Assembly (NCBI RefSeq): GCF_050122995.1
Contig: NZ_JBNLIA010000001.1
Span: 324,240 to 388,239, forward strand
DNA length: 64,000 nt
Source of the DNA: Haloparvum alkalitolerans
Lineage (GTDB): Archaea > Halobacteriota > Halobacteria > Halobacteriales > Haloferacaceae
Direction: 5' to 3'
Part shown: positions 41,136 to 50,014 of the stretch, in pieces
Layout of the letters: each line of letters starts with the position of its first letter
Position numbering within the stretch: position 1 is the first letter of the stretch
Program-made: the position numbers and the translations under genes
Notes under the pieces: model-generated
Seen by the model: only the letters and a program-made list of their open reading frames with translations
Told to the model about the DNA's origin: nothing
The model's database searches: none

Positions 41136-42608
41136 ATGGTCGGCGCCGGTACTGGCGGCTCGCTCCGCCGCTACGCCGCGGGCGGGGCGGTGAGCGCCCT
41201 CGGACTCGCCGCGCTCGGGATCCCCCTGTACGACATCCTCGACGACACGACGAACCTCGGCTGGGGCGTGGCCGCCAGCGTCGCCGAAAACGCGGTCCTC
41301 ATCGCGCTGGCGATGACGCTCGTCTTCGGCGGCGTTCGGCTGGTCCGACTCGACTGGGAGACCAGGCACGTCCGCTCGGTCGCGGAGCGGACGGCCGTCG
41401 GGACCGCCGCCGTCGCGGTGTTGATCGGCTGGGTGATCGTCAGCCAGCTCCGGGTGATGGGCGGGCTGAAGCCGTTCATCATCGCGCTCGACGCCGTGTT
41501 GATCGGGGCGGTGACCGTGTTCGCGCTCGCTTTCTACTCCGTCAAATCGAGCGTGCAGGCTCGAGACCTCGCCGTCGAGCGGGGGATCGCCGAGCGGCTC
41601 GCGACGCTCCACGATCACGCGGCCCGGCTGGGAGCCATCGAGGACCGCGAGGCGGCCGCCGAGGTGGCACTCGACGCCGTAAGGGAGACGGTTGCGCCGG
41701 AGGGCGTCCGGATCGCGGTTGACGACGCGGTGTTCGGCGATCGACCGGCCGCGTCCGCCGACGGCGGTACCGGGGACGGCGCGGACGCCGGTCCCGGGGT
41801 CGGGCGGTCGGTGCCGGTCGGCTGCAGGGGACGGATCGACCTGCTCGGCGAGTCGTTCGCCGAACACGAGGTCGAGACCGTCGAACTGCTCGCGGTCCAT
41901 CTCGACAGGACCCTGACGCGGCTCGACGACGAGCGCGCGATCCGCGAGGAGCGCGAGCGGCTGGAGTTCATCAACCGGACGATCAGACACAACCTGCTCA
42001 ACGACATGCAGGTCGTCTCGTCCAGGCTGGAGGTCGTCGACGAGGGGGACGAACCGTTCGAGCGGCACGCCGGCGTGATCCGGTCGCGGATCGACGGAAT
42101 GGCCTCCTTCATCCACACGATGAAGGAGTACATGAACACGCTGCTGGAGGACGAACACGAGCTCCGCACCGTCCCGCTGACACCGCTGGTGCGCGAGCAG
42201 GTCGCCGACGCCCGCGACGGCCACCCCGAGGCGGAGATCGAGGTCGAGGAACTCCCGTCGGTGTCCGTCCGCGCCGACGACCTGCTCGAGCCGGTCGTCG
42301 AGAACCTGCTGACGAACGCGGTCGTCCACAGCGACCGGGAGACGCCGCACGTCGAGGTGGCGGCGGCCCACGACCGAGAGGGGGGAACGGTCACCCTGCA
42401 CGTCCGCGACGACGGACCCGGCATCGACGACGAGCGCAAGGAGGCGGTCTTCGAGCGCGGGGAGCGTGGCCGCGACAGCGGCGGCACGGGGTTCGGACTC
42501 TACCTCGTCGGCGACGCGGTCGAGGCGTACGGCGGCGCGGTGGACATCAGGGACAACGAGCCGCGCGGGACCGTCGTCTCCGTGACGCTTCCGGTCGCGG
42601 AGGCGTAG
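41136..42608 (+). CDS. Membrane sensor histidine kinase
   Basis: A 490-residue kinase. Residues 15-140 hold four hydrophobic helices (ALGLAALGIPLYDI, VAENAVLIALAMTLVF, VGTAAVAVLIGWVIV, FIIALDAVLIGAVTVF). A soluble region follows, then the phospho-acceptor segment FINRTIRHNLLNDMQVV (His285) and a HATPase domain with NLLTNAVVHSD, DDGPGIDDE and GTGFGLYLVG. ATG 41136 is chosen over an in-frame TTG two codons earlier. The partner response regulator is not adjacent. The stimulus is unknown. Confidence 0.93.
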   Translation: MVGAGTGGSLRRYAAGGAVSALGLAALGIPLYDILDDTTNLGWGVAASVAENAVLIALAMTLVFGGVRLVRLDWETRHVRSVAERTAVGTAAVAVLIGWVIVSQLRVMGGLKPFIIALDAVLIGAVTVFALAFYSVKSSVQARDLAVERGIAERLATLHDHAARLGAIEDREAAAEVALDAVRETVAPEGVRIAVDDAVFGDRPAASADGGTGDGADAGPGVGRSVPVGCRGRIDLLGESFAEHEVETVELLAVHLDRTLTRLDDERAIREERERLEFINRTIRHNLLNDMQVVSSRLEVVDEGDEPFERHAGVIRSRIDGMASFIHTMKEYMNTLLEDEHELRTVPLTPLVREQVADARDGHPEAEIEVEELPSVSVRADDLLEPVVENLLTNAVVHSDRETPHVEVAAAHDREGGTVTLHVRDDGPGIDDERKEAVFERGERGRDSGGTGFGLYLVGDAVEAYGGAVDIRDNEPRGTVVSVTLPVAEA

Positions 42609-42627
42609 GGCGGGGCCGCGGCGACGG

Positions 42628-44262
42628 TCAGCCTCCGCCGTCGGCCTCCCCGGACGGCCACTCGAACGCGTCCCGGTCGGCGTCGGCCGACCCGGCGGTT
42701 TCGGCCCCCGAGTCCGTCCCATCATCGACCGAACTCCCGACCGCGGACCGGTCCGGTTCGCGGCGTTCGATCAGCGCGCGACGGAGCCGGTCGGTCAACG
42801 CGCCGCGGAGCGCGTCCGCCTCGGCGGCTTCCACGTCGGGCGCCACCGCGTCGCCGCCGGTGAACGACCCGGTCCCCGCCGTGTCCGCGACGACCGTGGC
42901 GACGCCCCAGCGCCGCTGGAACAGCGTCCGGCTGTCGATGACGGTCTGGAGCCGGTAGTAGGGGACCACTCGCGTCTGCCGACGCCAGAACCCGGACCGC
43001 GTCAGCAGGTGGTCCTCGCCGAGCCAGTAGCCGCGGTGGACCCACTTGTAATGGGCGGCGACCGGGACGAGCGCGAGGAGCGCGAGCGGCGCGCCCCACG
43101 GCGCCGCGAGGTCGAGCGCGCGGTCGATCCCGTACGCGATCCCGGTCAGCGCGAGGACGGCCGCGGCGTACCGGACGGCGTACCGGACCCGGATCCGGCC
43201 CGGCGGGCGGGTGAAGTCGGGCTCCTCGAACGCCTCGACCTCGCGCGCGAGCTCGTACACGCGGTCGGTCTTCGCGAGCGGGACCGCCGCCTGGCTCCCG
43301 TAGTCCCCGCCCTGTCCCGGCGCGTAGCCGGCCGTCTCGATGGTGAGCGTCGCGTATCCGAACAGCCGCTTGAGGGGGTTGTCGGTCACGGCGATGCTCT
43401 GGACCTTCTCGGTCGGGATCGAGCCGGAGTAGCGCCGGAACAGCCCGCGCTCGTAGCGCAGCTCGTCGCCCGACCGCGTCAGCCGGAAGCCGTAGTAGTT
43501 CGTCACCGCGATCGCGGCGCCGAGAAGCCACGAGGCGAGAAGCAGCGCGCCCGCGAGGAACAGCCCGGTGACGGACAGAAGCACCGCGGACGTACTCGAG
43601 AGGAACCCGGACAGTACCGGCACCGACCCGGAGGCCAGAAACGCCACCAGCCCGAGCAGCCGGGGGTCGAACGAGAGCGCGCCCACGAGCGCCAGCTCGG
43701 ACGGCGAGATGGCGAACAGCTCCGATTCCGCGGGCGCACCGGACGCGATGGCCGACTCGTCGGAATCCGCGCCCGCGCCCATCCCCTCGCTCGTGCTCGA
43801 ACCCGCTCTCGCGGCCGGCTCGCCCGCCGCAGCGCCCGCCTTCCGACGCTGGATCTCCGACCGCAGGCGCTCCGCCTCCGCGGGCGTGACGTAGCGGATC
43901 GCCCCCTCGGTCGAGGAGCCGCCCGCCGTCTCGAGGTCCACCGCCGCCAGCCCGAGCAGCCGCTGGACGACGCCTCGGCTGATGTCGACGTTCTGGATCC
44001 GGCGGTAGGGGATCTCGCGGTCCCGCCGCGAGACGACGCCGGAGACCACGTCGAACGTGTCCTCGGTCAGCTCGTACTCGAACCGGCGGTAGTAGGCGAC
44101 CTCGTACGCCAGCGCGACGAGGGCGGCCGCGACCGCCAGGAGCGGGGCGTAGTCGCCGAGCACCGTCCCCCCGCCTCCGGCGGAGATGAAAAACGCCGCA
44201 ACGACCGCGCTCCCGGCCTTCTGGGCCGCGCGGTACGGGACCGACAGCGGCGCCAGCTTCAC
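42628..44262 (-). CDS. Large PH-domain (bPH2) membrane protein
   Basis: A 544-residue membrane protein of the YdbT-like bPH2 family. It starts at GTG (MKLAPLSVPYRAAQKAG), and two or three PH-like blocks can be seen: YELTEDTFDVVSGVVSRRDREIPYRRIQNVDI, then YYGFRLTRSGDELRYERGLFRRYSGSIPTEKVQSI, and RSGFWRRQTRVVPYYRLQTV, each after membrane helices. Its GTG overlaps the TGA of the upstream PH gene (GTGA). In bacteria such proteins influence membrane properties and toxin sensitivity; the archaeal role is unknown. A low-complexity region splits the first two blocks. Confidence 0.85.
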   Translation of the reverse strand: MKLAPLSVPYRAAQKAGSAVVAAFFISAGGGGTVLGDYAPLLAVAAALVALAYEVAYYRRFEYELTEDTFDVVSGVVSRRDREIPYRRIQNVDISRGVVQRLLGLAAVDLETAGGSSTEGAIRYVTPAEAERLRSEIQRRKAGAAAGEPAARAGSSTSEGMGAGADSDESAIASGAPAESELFAISPSELALVGALSFDPRLLGLVAFLASGSVPVLSGFLSSTSAVLLSVTGLFLAGALLLASWLLGAAIAVTNYYGFRLTRSGDELRYERGLFRRYSGSIPTEKVQSIAVTDNPLKRLFGYATLTIETAGYAPGQGGDYGSQAAVPLAKTDRVYELAREVEAFEEPDFTRPPGRIRVRYAVRYAAAVLALTGIAYGIDRALDLAAPWGAPLALLALVPVAAHYKWVHRGYWLGEDHLLTRSGFWRRQTRVVPYYRLQTVIDSRTLFQRRWGVATVVADTAGTGSFTGGDAVAPDVEAAEADALRGALTDRLRRALIERREPDRSAVGSSVDDGTDSGAETAGSADADRDAFEWPSGEADGGG

Positions 44263-44903
44263 ACCCCGTCCTCCCCCTCGGCGCCGATTGCGAGCCGCTT
44301 CAGGTCCTCCCGGAGGTCGTCGGCGCCGTCGGGGGGCAGGCCGGGGATCCGCACGTCGGCGCCGCGCGAGCCGGCGCTGTAGACGACGCAGGAGGCGAGC
44401 CCGACGACGCGCTCGAGCGGACCGCGCCGCGAGTCGACGTGCTGTATCCGGACGAACGGCACGACCGTCCGAACGCGCGTGAAGACGCCCCGCTCGAGGT
44501 AGATGGCGTCCTCCCGGAGCTCGAACCGCCAGTACCGATACCGAAGCAGGGCGTGTCCGCCCACGACGAGAAAGACGACGCCCGCGACGAGCGCGGGCGC
44601 CCACCCGGGAACCGCGACCGGAAGCGGAAGCACTCGGTCGAGCCCGAAGAGGATGCCGCCGACGACGGCGGCCAGCACCGCGGCCCGGAGGAGCCACACG
44701 ACCCGGATCCGGGGGTGGAGCCGCCGCATCGTTCCGGTCGGAGTCGTCGTCTCGACGTCGACCCGCGGCTCCGTCGGCCCCGTCGGCTCCCCCGGGCCGT
44801 CCGCCCCGCCGCCGGAGGTAGCGCCACCACCCGCGTCGGCCTCGGGAGCGTCCGCCTCGCTCGCATCCTCGCCGGCCGCGTCCGGCCGAGTCCCGGTGTC
44901 CAT
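44259..44903 (-). CDS. Single PH-domain (bPH2) membrane protein
   Basis: A 214-residue partner of the larger PH protein. An unstructured Gly/Ala/Pro tail (about 1-55) precedes two membrane helices (WLLRAAVLAAVVGGILFG and VPGWAPALVAGVVFLVVGG) and one bPH2 block (FELREDAIYLERGVFTRVRTVVPFVRIQHVDSRRGPLERVVGL). ATG 44903 is chosen because a TATA-like ACTTATGT, whose own ATG could be read as an earlier start at 44930, sits 27 bp upstream. Confidence 0.83.
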   Translation of the reverse strand: MDTGTRPDAAGEDASEADAPEADAGGGATSGGGADGPGEPTGPTEPRVDVETTTPTGTMRRLHPRIRVVWLLRAAVLAAVVGGILFGLDRVLPLPVAVPGWAPALVAGVVFLVVGGHALLRYRYWRFELREDAIYLERGVFTRVRTVVPFVRIQHVDSRRGPLERVVGLASCVVYSAGSRGADVRIPGLPPDGADDLREDLKRLAIGAEGEDGV

Positions 44904-44925
44904 GCCCCGCGCTTGTGGCCCGCGG

Positions 44926-44935
44926 GACATAAGTG
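44926..44935 (-). promoter_or_regulatory. TATA box of PH-protein operon
   Basis: Minus-strand ACTTATGT, centred about 27 bp upstream of ATG 44903. It decides against the in-frame ATG within it. Confidence 0.5.
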
Positions 44936-45092
44936 TCGTCGGACGCCCCCGTCGCGGACGCGGCGGTCGGTCGTGACCGGCGGGGTGCGGACCAGCGGAC
45001 CGCCTGCATGCGGTCGTTCACGATCGTGTGTGGCAGTGTCAATGGCAATTTCTGCCGAAAGGGACAATTAGGGGGACCACGCAGGGGCGGGT

Positions 45093-46382
45093 ATGGCGGA
45101 CGACGACCCCTTCGAGAACATGCTCGCGCAGATGGACCGCGCAGAGGAGTTCGCCGACGTGACCCACGGCGTCTTCGAGCGGCTCAAACACCCGGAGCGG
45201 ACGCTGAAGGTGACGCTCCCGGTCGAACTCGACAGCGGCGACGTGGAGGTGTTCAAAGGGTACCGCTGCCAGTTCGACAGCGCGCGCGGCCCGTTCAAGG
45301 GCGGCGTCCGCTACCACCCGAGCGTCACCCAGGAGGAGGTCGAGGCGCTCGCGGGGTGGATGACCTGGAAGACCGCGCTCGTCGACCTGCCGTTCGGCGG
45401 CGCGAAGGGCGGCGTCATCTGCGAGCCGAAGGAGCTCACCGACAACGACTTAGAGAACCTCACGCGGCGCTACACGGAGGGGATCCGCCGCCTCATCGGC
45501 CCCGAGACGGACGTGCCGGCGCCGGACATGAACACGAACCCGCAGACGATGGCGTGGATGATGGACACCTACTCCATGTACGAGGGCTACTCGGTCCCGA
45601 AGGTCGTCACCGGCAAGCCGCTGGAGATCGGGGGCACGCCGGGGCGCGTCGCGGCGACCGGCCGCGGCGTCTCCATCATCACCGAACGGCTCTTCGACTA
45701 CCTGGAGAACGACCTCTCTGAGGCGACCGTCGCGGTCCAGGGCTTCGGGAACGTCGGCTCCCACGCCGCTCGCCTGCTCGACGACGCCGGCGCGCGGATC
45801 GTCGCCACCTCCGACGTGACCGGCGCCGTCTACGACCCCGACGGTCTCGACGTGCCGACGCTCGGCGCACACGTCGACGCCGGCGGCACGATCGAGGAGT
45901 ACACCGCGGGCGACCTCCGCGTCGAGGACCGCACGCAGTGGGACGAGGGCGACGCCATCGCGAACGAGGACCTGCTGACGCTCGACGTGGACGTGCTCAT
46001 CCCCGCCGCCGTGGAGGGGGTTCTCACCGAGGCCAACGCCGACGCCGTCCGCGCGGACGCCATCGTCGAGGCCGCCAACGGCCCGACCACGGTCGCCGCC
46101 GACGAGATCCTCTCCGAGCGCGACGTCCAGATCGTGCCGGACATCCTCGCGAACGCCGGCGGCGTCATCGTCTCCTACCTCGAGTGGGTCCAGAACTCCC
46201 AGGAGTTCTCGTGGCCGCTGGAGACCGTCAACGCCGAACTGGAGCGCCGCATCGGCTCCGCGTTCGACGAGACGATCGAGCGCTACGACGAGGGGGCGAT
46301 CCCGGACCTCCGGACCGCCGCGTACACCCTCGCGCTCGAGCGCACCGCCCGCGCCCACGAGTACCGCGGGCTGTTCCCCTGA
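45093..46382 (+). CDS. gdhB: Glutamate dehydrogenase (Glu/Leu/Phe/Val type)
   Basis: A 429-residue NAD(P)-dependent enzyme interconverting glutamate and 2-oxoglutarate plus ammonia. The N-domain has KGYRCQFDSARGPFKGGVRYHP and MTWKTALVDLPFGGAKGGV with the catalytic lysine region (GGAKGG, Lys105). The C-domain has VAVQGFGNVGSHAARLL (nucleotide binding) and ANAGGVIVSYLEWVQNSQ. It ends GLFP at a TGA inside a 23-bp tandem repeat. The symbol is given by analogy to haloarchaeal NAD-type enzymes; coenzyme preference is inference. Confidence 0.95.
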   Translation: MADDDPFENMLAQMDRAEEFADVTHGVFERLKHPERTLKVTLPVELDSGDVEVFKGYRCQFDSARGPFKGGVRYHPSVTQEEVEALAGWMTWKTALVDLPFGGAKGGVICEPKELTDNDLENLTRRYTEGIRRLIGPETDVPAPDMNTNPQTMAWMMDTYSMYEGYSVPKVVTGKPLEIGGTPGRVAATGRGVSIITERLFDYLENDLSEATVAVQGFGNVGSHAARLLDDAGARIVATSDVTGAVYDPDGLDVPTLGAHVDAGGTIEEYTAGDLRVEDRTQWDEGDAIANEDLLTLDVDVLIPAAVEGVLTEANADAVRADAIVEAANGPTTVAADEILSERDVQIVPDILANAGGVIVSYLEWVQNSQEFSWPLETVNAELERRIGSAFDETIERYDEGAIPDLRTAAYTLALERTARAHEYRGLFP

Positions 46383-46434
46383 TCTGTAGCGGGCTGTTCC
46401 CCTGATCTGTAGCGGGCTGTTCCCCTGATCTACA
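46366..46434. repeat. Tandem repeat, 3 x 23 bp over gdhB 3' end
   Basis: Three units starting at 46366, 46389 and 46412 (gcgggctgttcccctgatct and 3 more bases each; the last diverges at its end). The gdhB stop (TGA, 46380-46382) lies in the first unit, and the other two repeat it downstream. Confidence 0.93.
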
Positions 46435-46516
46435 GGGCGACCGGCACACCTCGATTCGCCGACGGCCGTTCTCGCGCCCGCTCCTTCGGAGCCGCCGAGG
46501 ACACGTCGGCCCGCAG

Positions 46517-46524
46517 ACATAAGT
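46517..46524 (+). promoter_or_regulatory. TATA box of leader ORF/APC-usp operon
   Basis: ACATAAGT lies 25-32 bp upstream of ATG 46549, pointing to a leaderless transcript that begins with a 20-codon ORF rather than with the permease GTG. Confidence 0.55.
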
Positions 46525-46548
46525 GGCGTCGGCGGTGACTCGACCCGT

Positions 46549-46611
46549 ATGGCCACGAGCGAAGCCACCACCGCGACGTGGCGCGGGGTCGTTCGGGGGT
46601 ATCACTCGTGA
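46549..46611 (+). CDS. 20-codon leader ORF coupled to APC permease
   Basis: ATG 46549 opens MATSEATTATWRGVVRGYHS and stops at TGA 46609-46611. The permease GTG at 46608 overlaps that stop (GTGA). A TATA box is placed exactly where a leaderless start at 46549 would need it. The peptide has no recognised fold. Its arrangement suggests that ribosomes starting on the leaderless ATG reinitiate at the permease start, or that the peptide tunes permease expression. Confidence 0.55.
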   Translation: MATSEATTATWRGVVRGYHS

Positions 46612-48038
46612 CCGACGCGTCGCCGGACGCCGCCCTCGGCGGGGCCAACAGGGAGGGAGAATCGCCGAGAACCGACACACCGGTCGAGACGACCGAGGAA
46701 ACGACGGTCCACGAGGGCGACGTCGAACTGGAACGGACGATCGGGCTGCGGGGCGGCCTCGCCATCGGCGTCGGGACGATGATCGGGGCCGGCATCTTCG
46801 TCTTTCCCGGGATCGCCGCCGGGGAGGCCGGCCCGGCGGCTGCGGCGTCGTTCGCGCTCGGTGCGGTCGTCGCGCTGTTGGTCGCACTTCCCGCCTCCGA
46901 GTTGGCGACCGCGATGCCGCGGTCCGGCGGCGGCTACTACTTCATCTCCCGCGCCATGGGGACCGCGTTCGGTGCCGTCGTCGGGGTCTCACTGTGGCTC
47001 GGACTTGTCTTCGCGTCCGCGTTCTACCTGGTGGGCTTCGGCGAGTACGCCGTCGCCGTGCTCGCGGAAGTCGGCGCACCGCGACCCGAACTCGTCGTCC
47101 CGCTCGCGCTGGTCTTCGGCGTGGCGTTCACCGTCCTCAACGTTACCGGGACCGAGAACGCCGCGGCGCTTCAGAACTACGTCGTCGGCCTTCTGCTCGG
47201 GATCCTCGTGGCCTTCCTGCTGTACGGCGGCGCCGATGCGGTCGGACTGGTCGGCGAGCCGTCCGCCCCCGAAACGTTCGCGCCCTTCGGATACACGCCC
47301 GTTCTCACTACGGCGGCGCTGGTGTTCACCAGCTACCTCGGGTTCGCGCAGGTAGCGACCGTCGCCGGCGAGATCAAAGACCCCGGTCGGAACCTCCCGC
47401 TGGCGATGGTCGGCTCCGTGCTGATCGTCGGCGCGATGTACGTCGCGACCATCTTCGTCGCGACGAGTGCCTTCGGGAGCGCCGCGCTGTCGCAGTTCGG
47501 CGAGACCGCGATGGTCGAGGTGGCCCGGTACTTCTTCGGGGCACCCGGCGCCATCGTCATCCTGCTCGCCGGGCTGCTCGCGACGGTCTCCTCGGCCAAC
47601 GCCTCCATCCTCTCGACCTCGCGTGCGGTGTACGCCACCTCGCGCGACGCGATCCTGCCGCAGTGGGCCAGCCGGGTCAACCTCAGATACGGCACGCCAC
47701 ACGTCGCGCTCGGCATGGCCGGCGGGCCGATCCTCGTCCTGATCGCGGTCGGCGAGGTCGAACTGCTCGCGGAAGTCGCCTCGTTCCTCCACCTCGTCAT
47801 GTACGGGCTCATTTGTGTGGCGCTCATCCTGCTTCGCCGGAACCCGCCGGCGTGGTACGACCCGGACTTCGTCGTTCCCGGGGGACCGGCCATCCCGCTG
47901 GTCGGGGCGGCCGCGAGCTTCGGACTCATCGTCTTTATGCAGCCGCTCTCACAGCTCGTCGGGATCGCCATCATGGTCGGTGCCGTCGGATGGTACTTCT
48001 ACTACGCGCGCGACGTGACCCTCAAAGGAGCACTCTGA
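46608..48038 (+). CDS. APC-superfamily amino acid permease
   Basis: A 476-residue, about 12-helix carrier. The first transmembrane segment has GLAIGVGTMIGAGIFVFPGIAAGEAG, the APC signature loop, and later segments carry SYLGFAQVATVAGEIKDPGRNLPLAM and the antiporter-type SANASILSTSRAVYATSRD. It transports amino acids or polyamines. GTG 46608 is chosen because it overlaps the stop of a leader ORF; another in-frame GTG at 46578 would add ten residues. The UspA gene starts 1 nt after its stop. Confidence 0.9.
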   Translation: MTDASPDAALGGANREGESPRTDTPVETTEETTVHEGDVELERTIGLRGGLAIGVGTMIGAGIFVFPGIAAGEAGPAAAASFALGAVVALLVALPASELATAMPRSGGGYYFISRAMGTAFGAVVGVSLWLGLVFASAFYLVGFGEYAVAVLAEVGAPRPELVVPLALVFGVAFTVLNVTGTENAAALQNYVVGLLLGILVAFLLYGGADAVGLVGEPSAPETFAPFGYTPVLTTAALVFTSYLGFAQVATVAGEIKDPGRNLPLAMVGSVLIVGAMYVATIFVATSAFGSAALSQFGETAMVEVARYFFGAPGAIVILLAGLLATVSSANASILSTSRAVYATSRDAILPQWASRVNLRYGTPHVALGMAGGPILVLIAVGEVELLAEVASFLHLVMYGLICVALILLRRNPPAWYDPDFVVPGGPAIPLVGAAASFGLIVFMQPLSQLVGIAIMVGAVGWYFYYARDVTLKGAL

Positions 48039-48039
48039 A

Positions 48040-48837
48040 ATGACCGACAGAACACCGATCGGCACGGGAGCGCCCCCGCGTCCCGACATGACGACGAACT
48101 GCGTCCTGACCGACGGCGGCGGCCGTGAGCGCGTCCTGATCCCGCTTCCGATTCTGGAAGGGCAGGGCGTCCCCGGCGGGCTGCCGGAGCTGCTCTCCAC
48201 GACCGACGTGATCCTCCTTGGGTACCACGTCGTCCCTGAGCAGACGCCGCCCGACATGATGCGACAGCAGTACGAAGAGCAGGCGCAAAAGTCCCTCTCG
48301 GAGGTCGCGGAGACGTTCGCGAACGCCGGCGGCGAGGCGGAAACCCGTCTCGTCTTCACGCACGACCGCGAGCAAACGGTCGACCGCGTGCTGGCGGAGA
48401 CGGGCGCCACGGCGTTTCTCCTCCCACGGCCGATCGCTTCGGTCGACTCCGTGCTCGTTCCGCTCCGGGGCGACGTCGACGCGGCGCGCATCGCCCGCTT
48501 CGTGGCACGGCTCCGCGGCGACCGCGATATCGACGTGACCCTGTACGCGGCCACGGGAGAAGGAGAGGATGCCGCGGCAGCCGCGGCCGCGGAGCTCGTT
48601 GACCTCGCCGCCGCGACGCTCACCGACCTCGGCGTCCCGGCCGATGCGATCACAGAACGGGCGGAGGTGACGGACACGCCGACACGCGCCATCATCAGGG
48701 TAGCCATCGCTCACGACGCGGTCGTGATGGGCAAACGTGAGCCGGACTGGCGCTCGCTGATCTTCGGGGAACTCCACGAACAGATCGCGGACGAGTCGCT
48801 CGGCCCGGTGTTCGTCGTCGGCGACGTCGGTGAGTAG
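48040..48837 (+). CDS. UspA-domain protein of permease operon
   Basis: A 265-residue protein with a universal-stress-type domain. Strand VLIPLPILEGQGVPGGLPELLSTTDVILLGYHVV is the first half, and the C-terminal HDAVVMGKREPDWRSLIFGELHEQIADESLGPVFVVG is like the ATP-binding UspA ending (M-G-x-x... G-x-x). Many haloarchaeal amino-acid permeases have Usp domains fused or adjacent, which may regulate transport. It starts 1 nt after the permease, as part of the same operon. Confidence 0.86.
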   Translation: MTDRTPIGTGAPPRPDMTTNCVLTDGGGRERVLIPLPILEGQGVPGGLPELLSTTDVILLGYHVVPEQTPPDMMRQQYEEQAQKSLSEVAETFANAGGEAETRLVFTHDREQTVDRVLAETGATAFLLPRPIASVDSVLVPLRGDVDAARIARFVARLRGDRDIDVTLYAATGEGEDAAAAAAAELVDLAAATLTDLGVPADAITERAEVTDTPTRAIIRVAIAHDAVVMGKREPDWRSLIFGELHEQIADESLGPVFVVGDVGE

Positions 48838-48941
48838 CGGCCGCGAACGGCTCGAACCTACCGACTCCGCGTCCCTTCGACGGTCGTGGAGGAATCGCAC
48901 GAGGGCCCCGCCCTGGCGGTCGGAACCACCTTCCCCGCGGT

Positions 48942-48950
48942 ACATTTATC
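48942..48950 (+). promoter_or_regulatory. TATA box of receiver-PAS gene
   Basis: ACATTTATC, 25-33 bp upstream of ATG 48975. Confidence 0.6.
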
Positions 48951-48974
48951 TTCGGCGGTGAAAATGGCGAACGT

Positions 48975-49964
48975 ATGGGCACACATGGCGTTCGGGCCGC
49001 CGATGAGGACACCGACGACGGCGGTGGGTCCGGCGTATCGGAAGGGGAACGCGCGGAGGGACTGCGCGGGCCCGTTCCGAGGGCCGACAGCCTCGCCCGG
49101 GCGGACGGCGCCGCGGCGACCGTCCCCATCGACGACCGCGGCGTGGTGTTCTCGAACGCCGGAGAGCCGCTCTCGGAAGCCCCGATCACGGTGCTCCACG
49201 TCGACGACGACGACGCGTTTCTGGACCTCGCGAGCGAGTTTCTGGGTCGACACGAACCCCTCAGCGTGGAGACGGCGACGGACACGGACGCGGCGCTCGA
49301 GCGCCTCGACGATGTCGACTGCGTCGTCTCGGACTTCGACATGCCCGAGCGGGACGGGCTCGCCTTTCTCGACGCGGTCCGATCGCGGCACCCCGAGATG
49401 CCCTTCATCCTGTTCACCGGAAAGGGGAGCGAGGAGATCGCCAGCGAGGCCGTGTCGGCGGGGGTGACGGACTACCTGCGGAAGGGGCCGGGGATCGAGC
49501 GGTACGAGGTGCTGGCCAACCGGATCAGGAACGCCGTCGAGCAGTTGCGAGCGCGAGAGGCGGTCGCGGAGAACCGGCGACGGCTCTCGCGGCTGGTCTC
49601 GAACCTCCCCGGGGTGGCCTATCGCTGCGAGCCCACGGAGCCGTGGCAGATGGCCTTCCTCGGGGGCGAGGTGGAGGCGGTGCTCGGCCACGACCCCGCG
49701 GCGCTCGTCGAGGGCGAGGTGGCACTCGGCGACCTGATCCTCGACGCGGACGAGCGGTTGGTCGACGAGACGGTCGCCACCGCGCTCGAGCGCGAGGAGG
49801 CCTTCGAGTTGACCTACCGCCTCCGGCGGGCCGACGGCGAGGTCGTCCGCGTCTACGAGCACGGGCAACCGGTGTACGAGGACGACGCGGTCGTCGCGCT
49901 GGAGGGATTCATCATGGACGTGGGGCGCCACGGTCCCGCGGTCGCCGAGCGCGACGCGGAGTGA
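48975..49964 (+). CDS. Receiver-PAS signalling protein lacking an output domain
   Basis: A 329-residue protein. Residues 1-68 are a disordered acidic leader. The receiver domain (about 70-185) has the acidic pocket VDDDDAF, the phospho-acceptor Asp120 in CVVSDFDMPERDG and Lys150 in FILFTGKGSEE. A PAS domain follows (about 195-315: LVSNLPGVAYRCEPTEPW, FELTYRLRRADGEVVRVYEHG). No kinase, DNA-binding or GGDEF domain is visible, so it may act as a phospho-relay or protein-interaction switch. Confidence 0.88.
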   Translation: MGTHGVRAADEDTDDGGGSGVSEGERAEGLRGPVPRADSLARADGAAATVPIDDRGVVFSNAGEPLSEAPITVLHVDDDDAFLDLASEFLGRHEPLSVETATDTDAALERLDDVDCVVSDFDMPERDGLAFLDAVRSRHPEMPFILFTGKGSEEIASEAVSAGVTDYLRKGPGIERYEVLANRIRNAVEQLRAREAVAENRRRLSRLVSNLPGVAYRCEPTEPWQMAFLGGEVEAVLGHDPAALVEGEVALGDLILDADERLVDETVATALEREEAFELTYRLRRADGEVVRVYEHGQPVYEDDAVVALEGFIMDVGRHGPAVAERDAE

Positions 49965-49973
49965 CCCGCGGGA

Positions 49974-50014
49974 TTCAGAACTCGACCCGCCGAGGTTCAG
50001 AACTCGACCCGCCG
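49974..50014. repeat. Direct repeat, 2 x 19 bp in 22-bp period, over gene 3' end
   Basis: ttcagaactcgacccgccg occurs at 49974-49992 and 49996-50014. The second copy contains the last codons and TGA of the DUF2071 gene (RRVEF*), so the 3' end, stop included, is duplicated just past the gene. Confidence 0.92.

Noticed and set aside
45093..46382. GdhA versus other Glu/Leu/Phe/Val dehydrogenase
   Set aside because: Sequence alone does not decide the amino-acid preference. Glutamate is the usual activity for haloarchaeal members, so it was kept as a qualified call.
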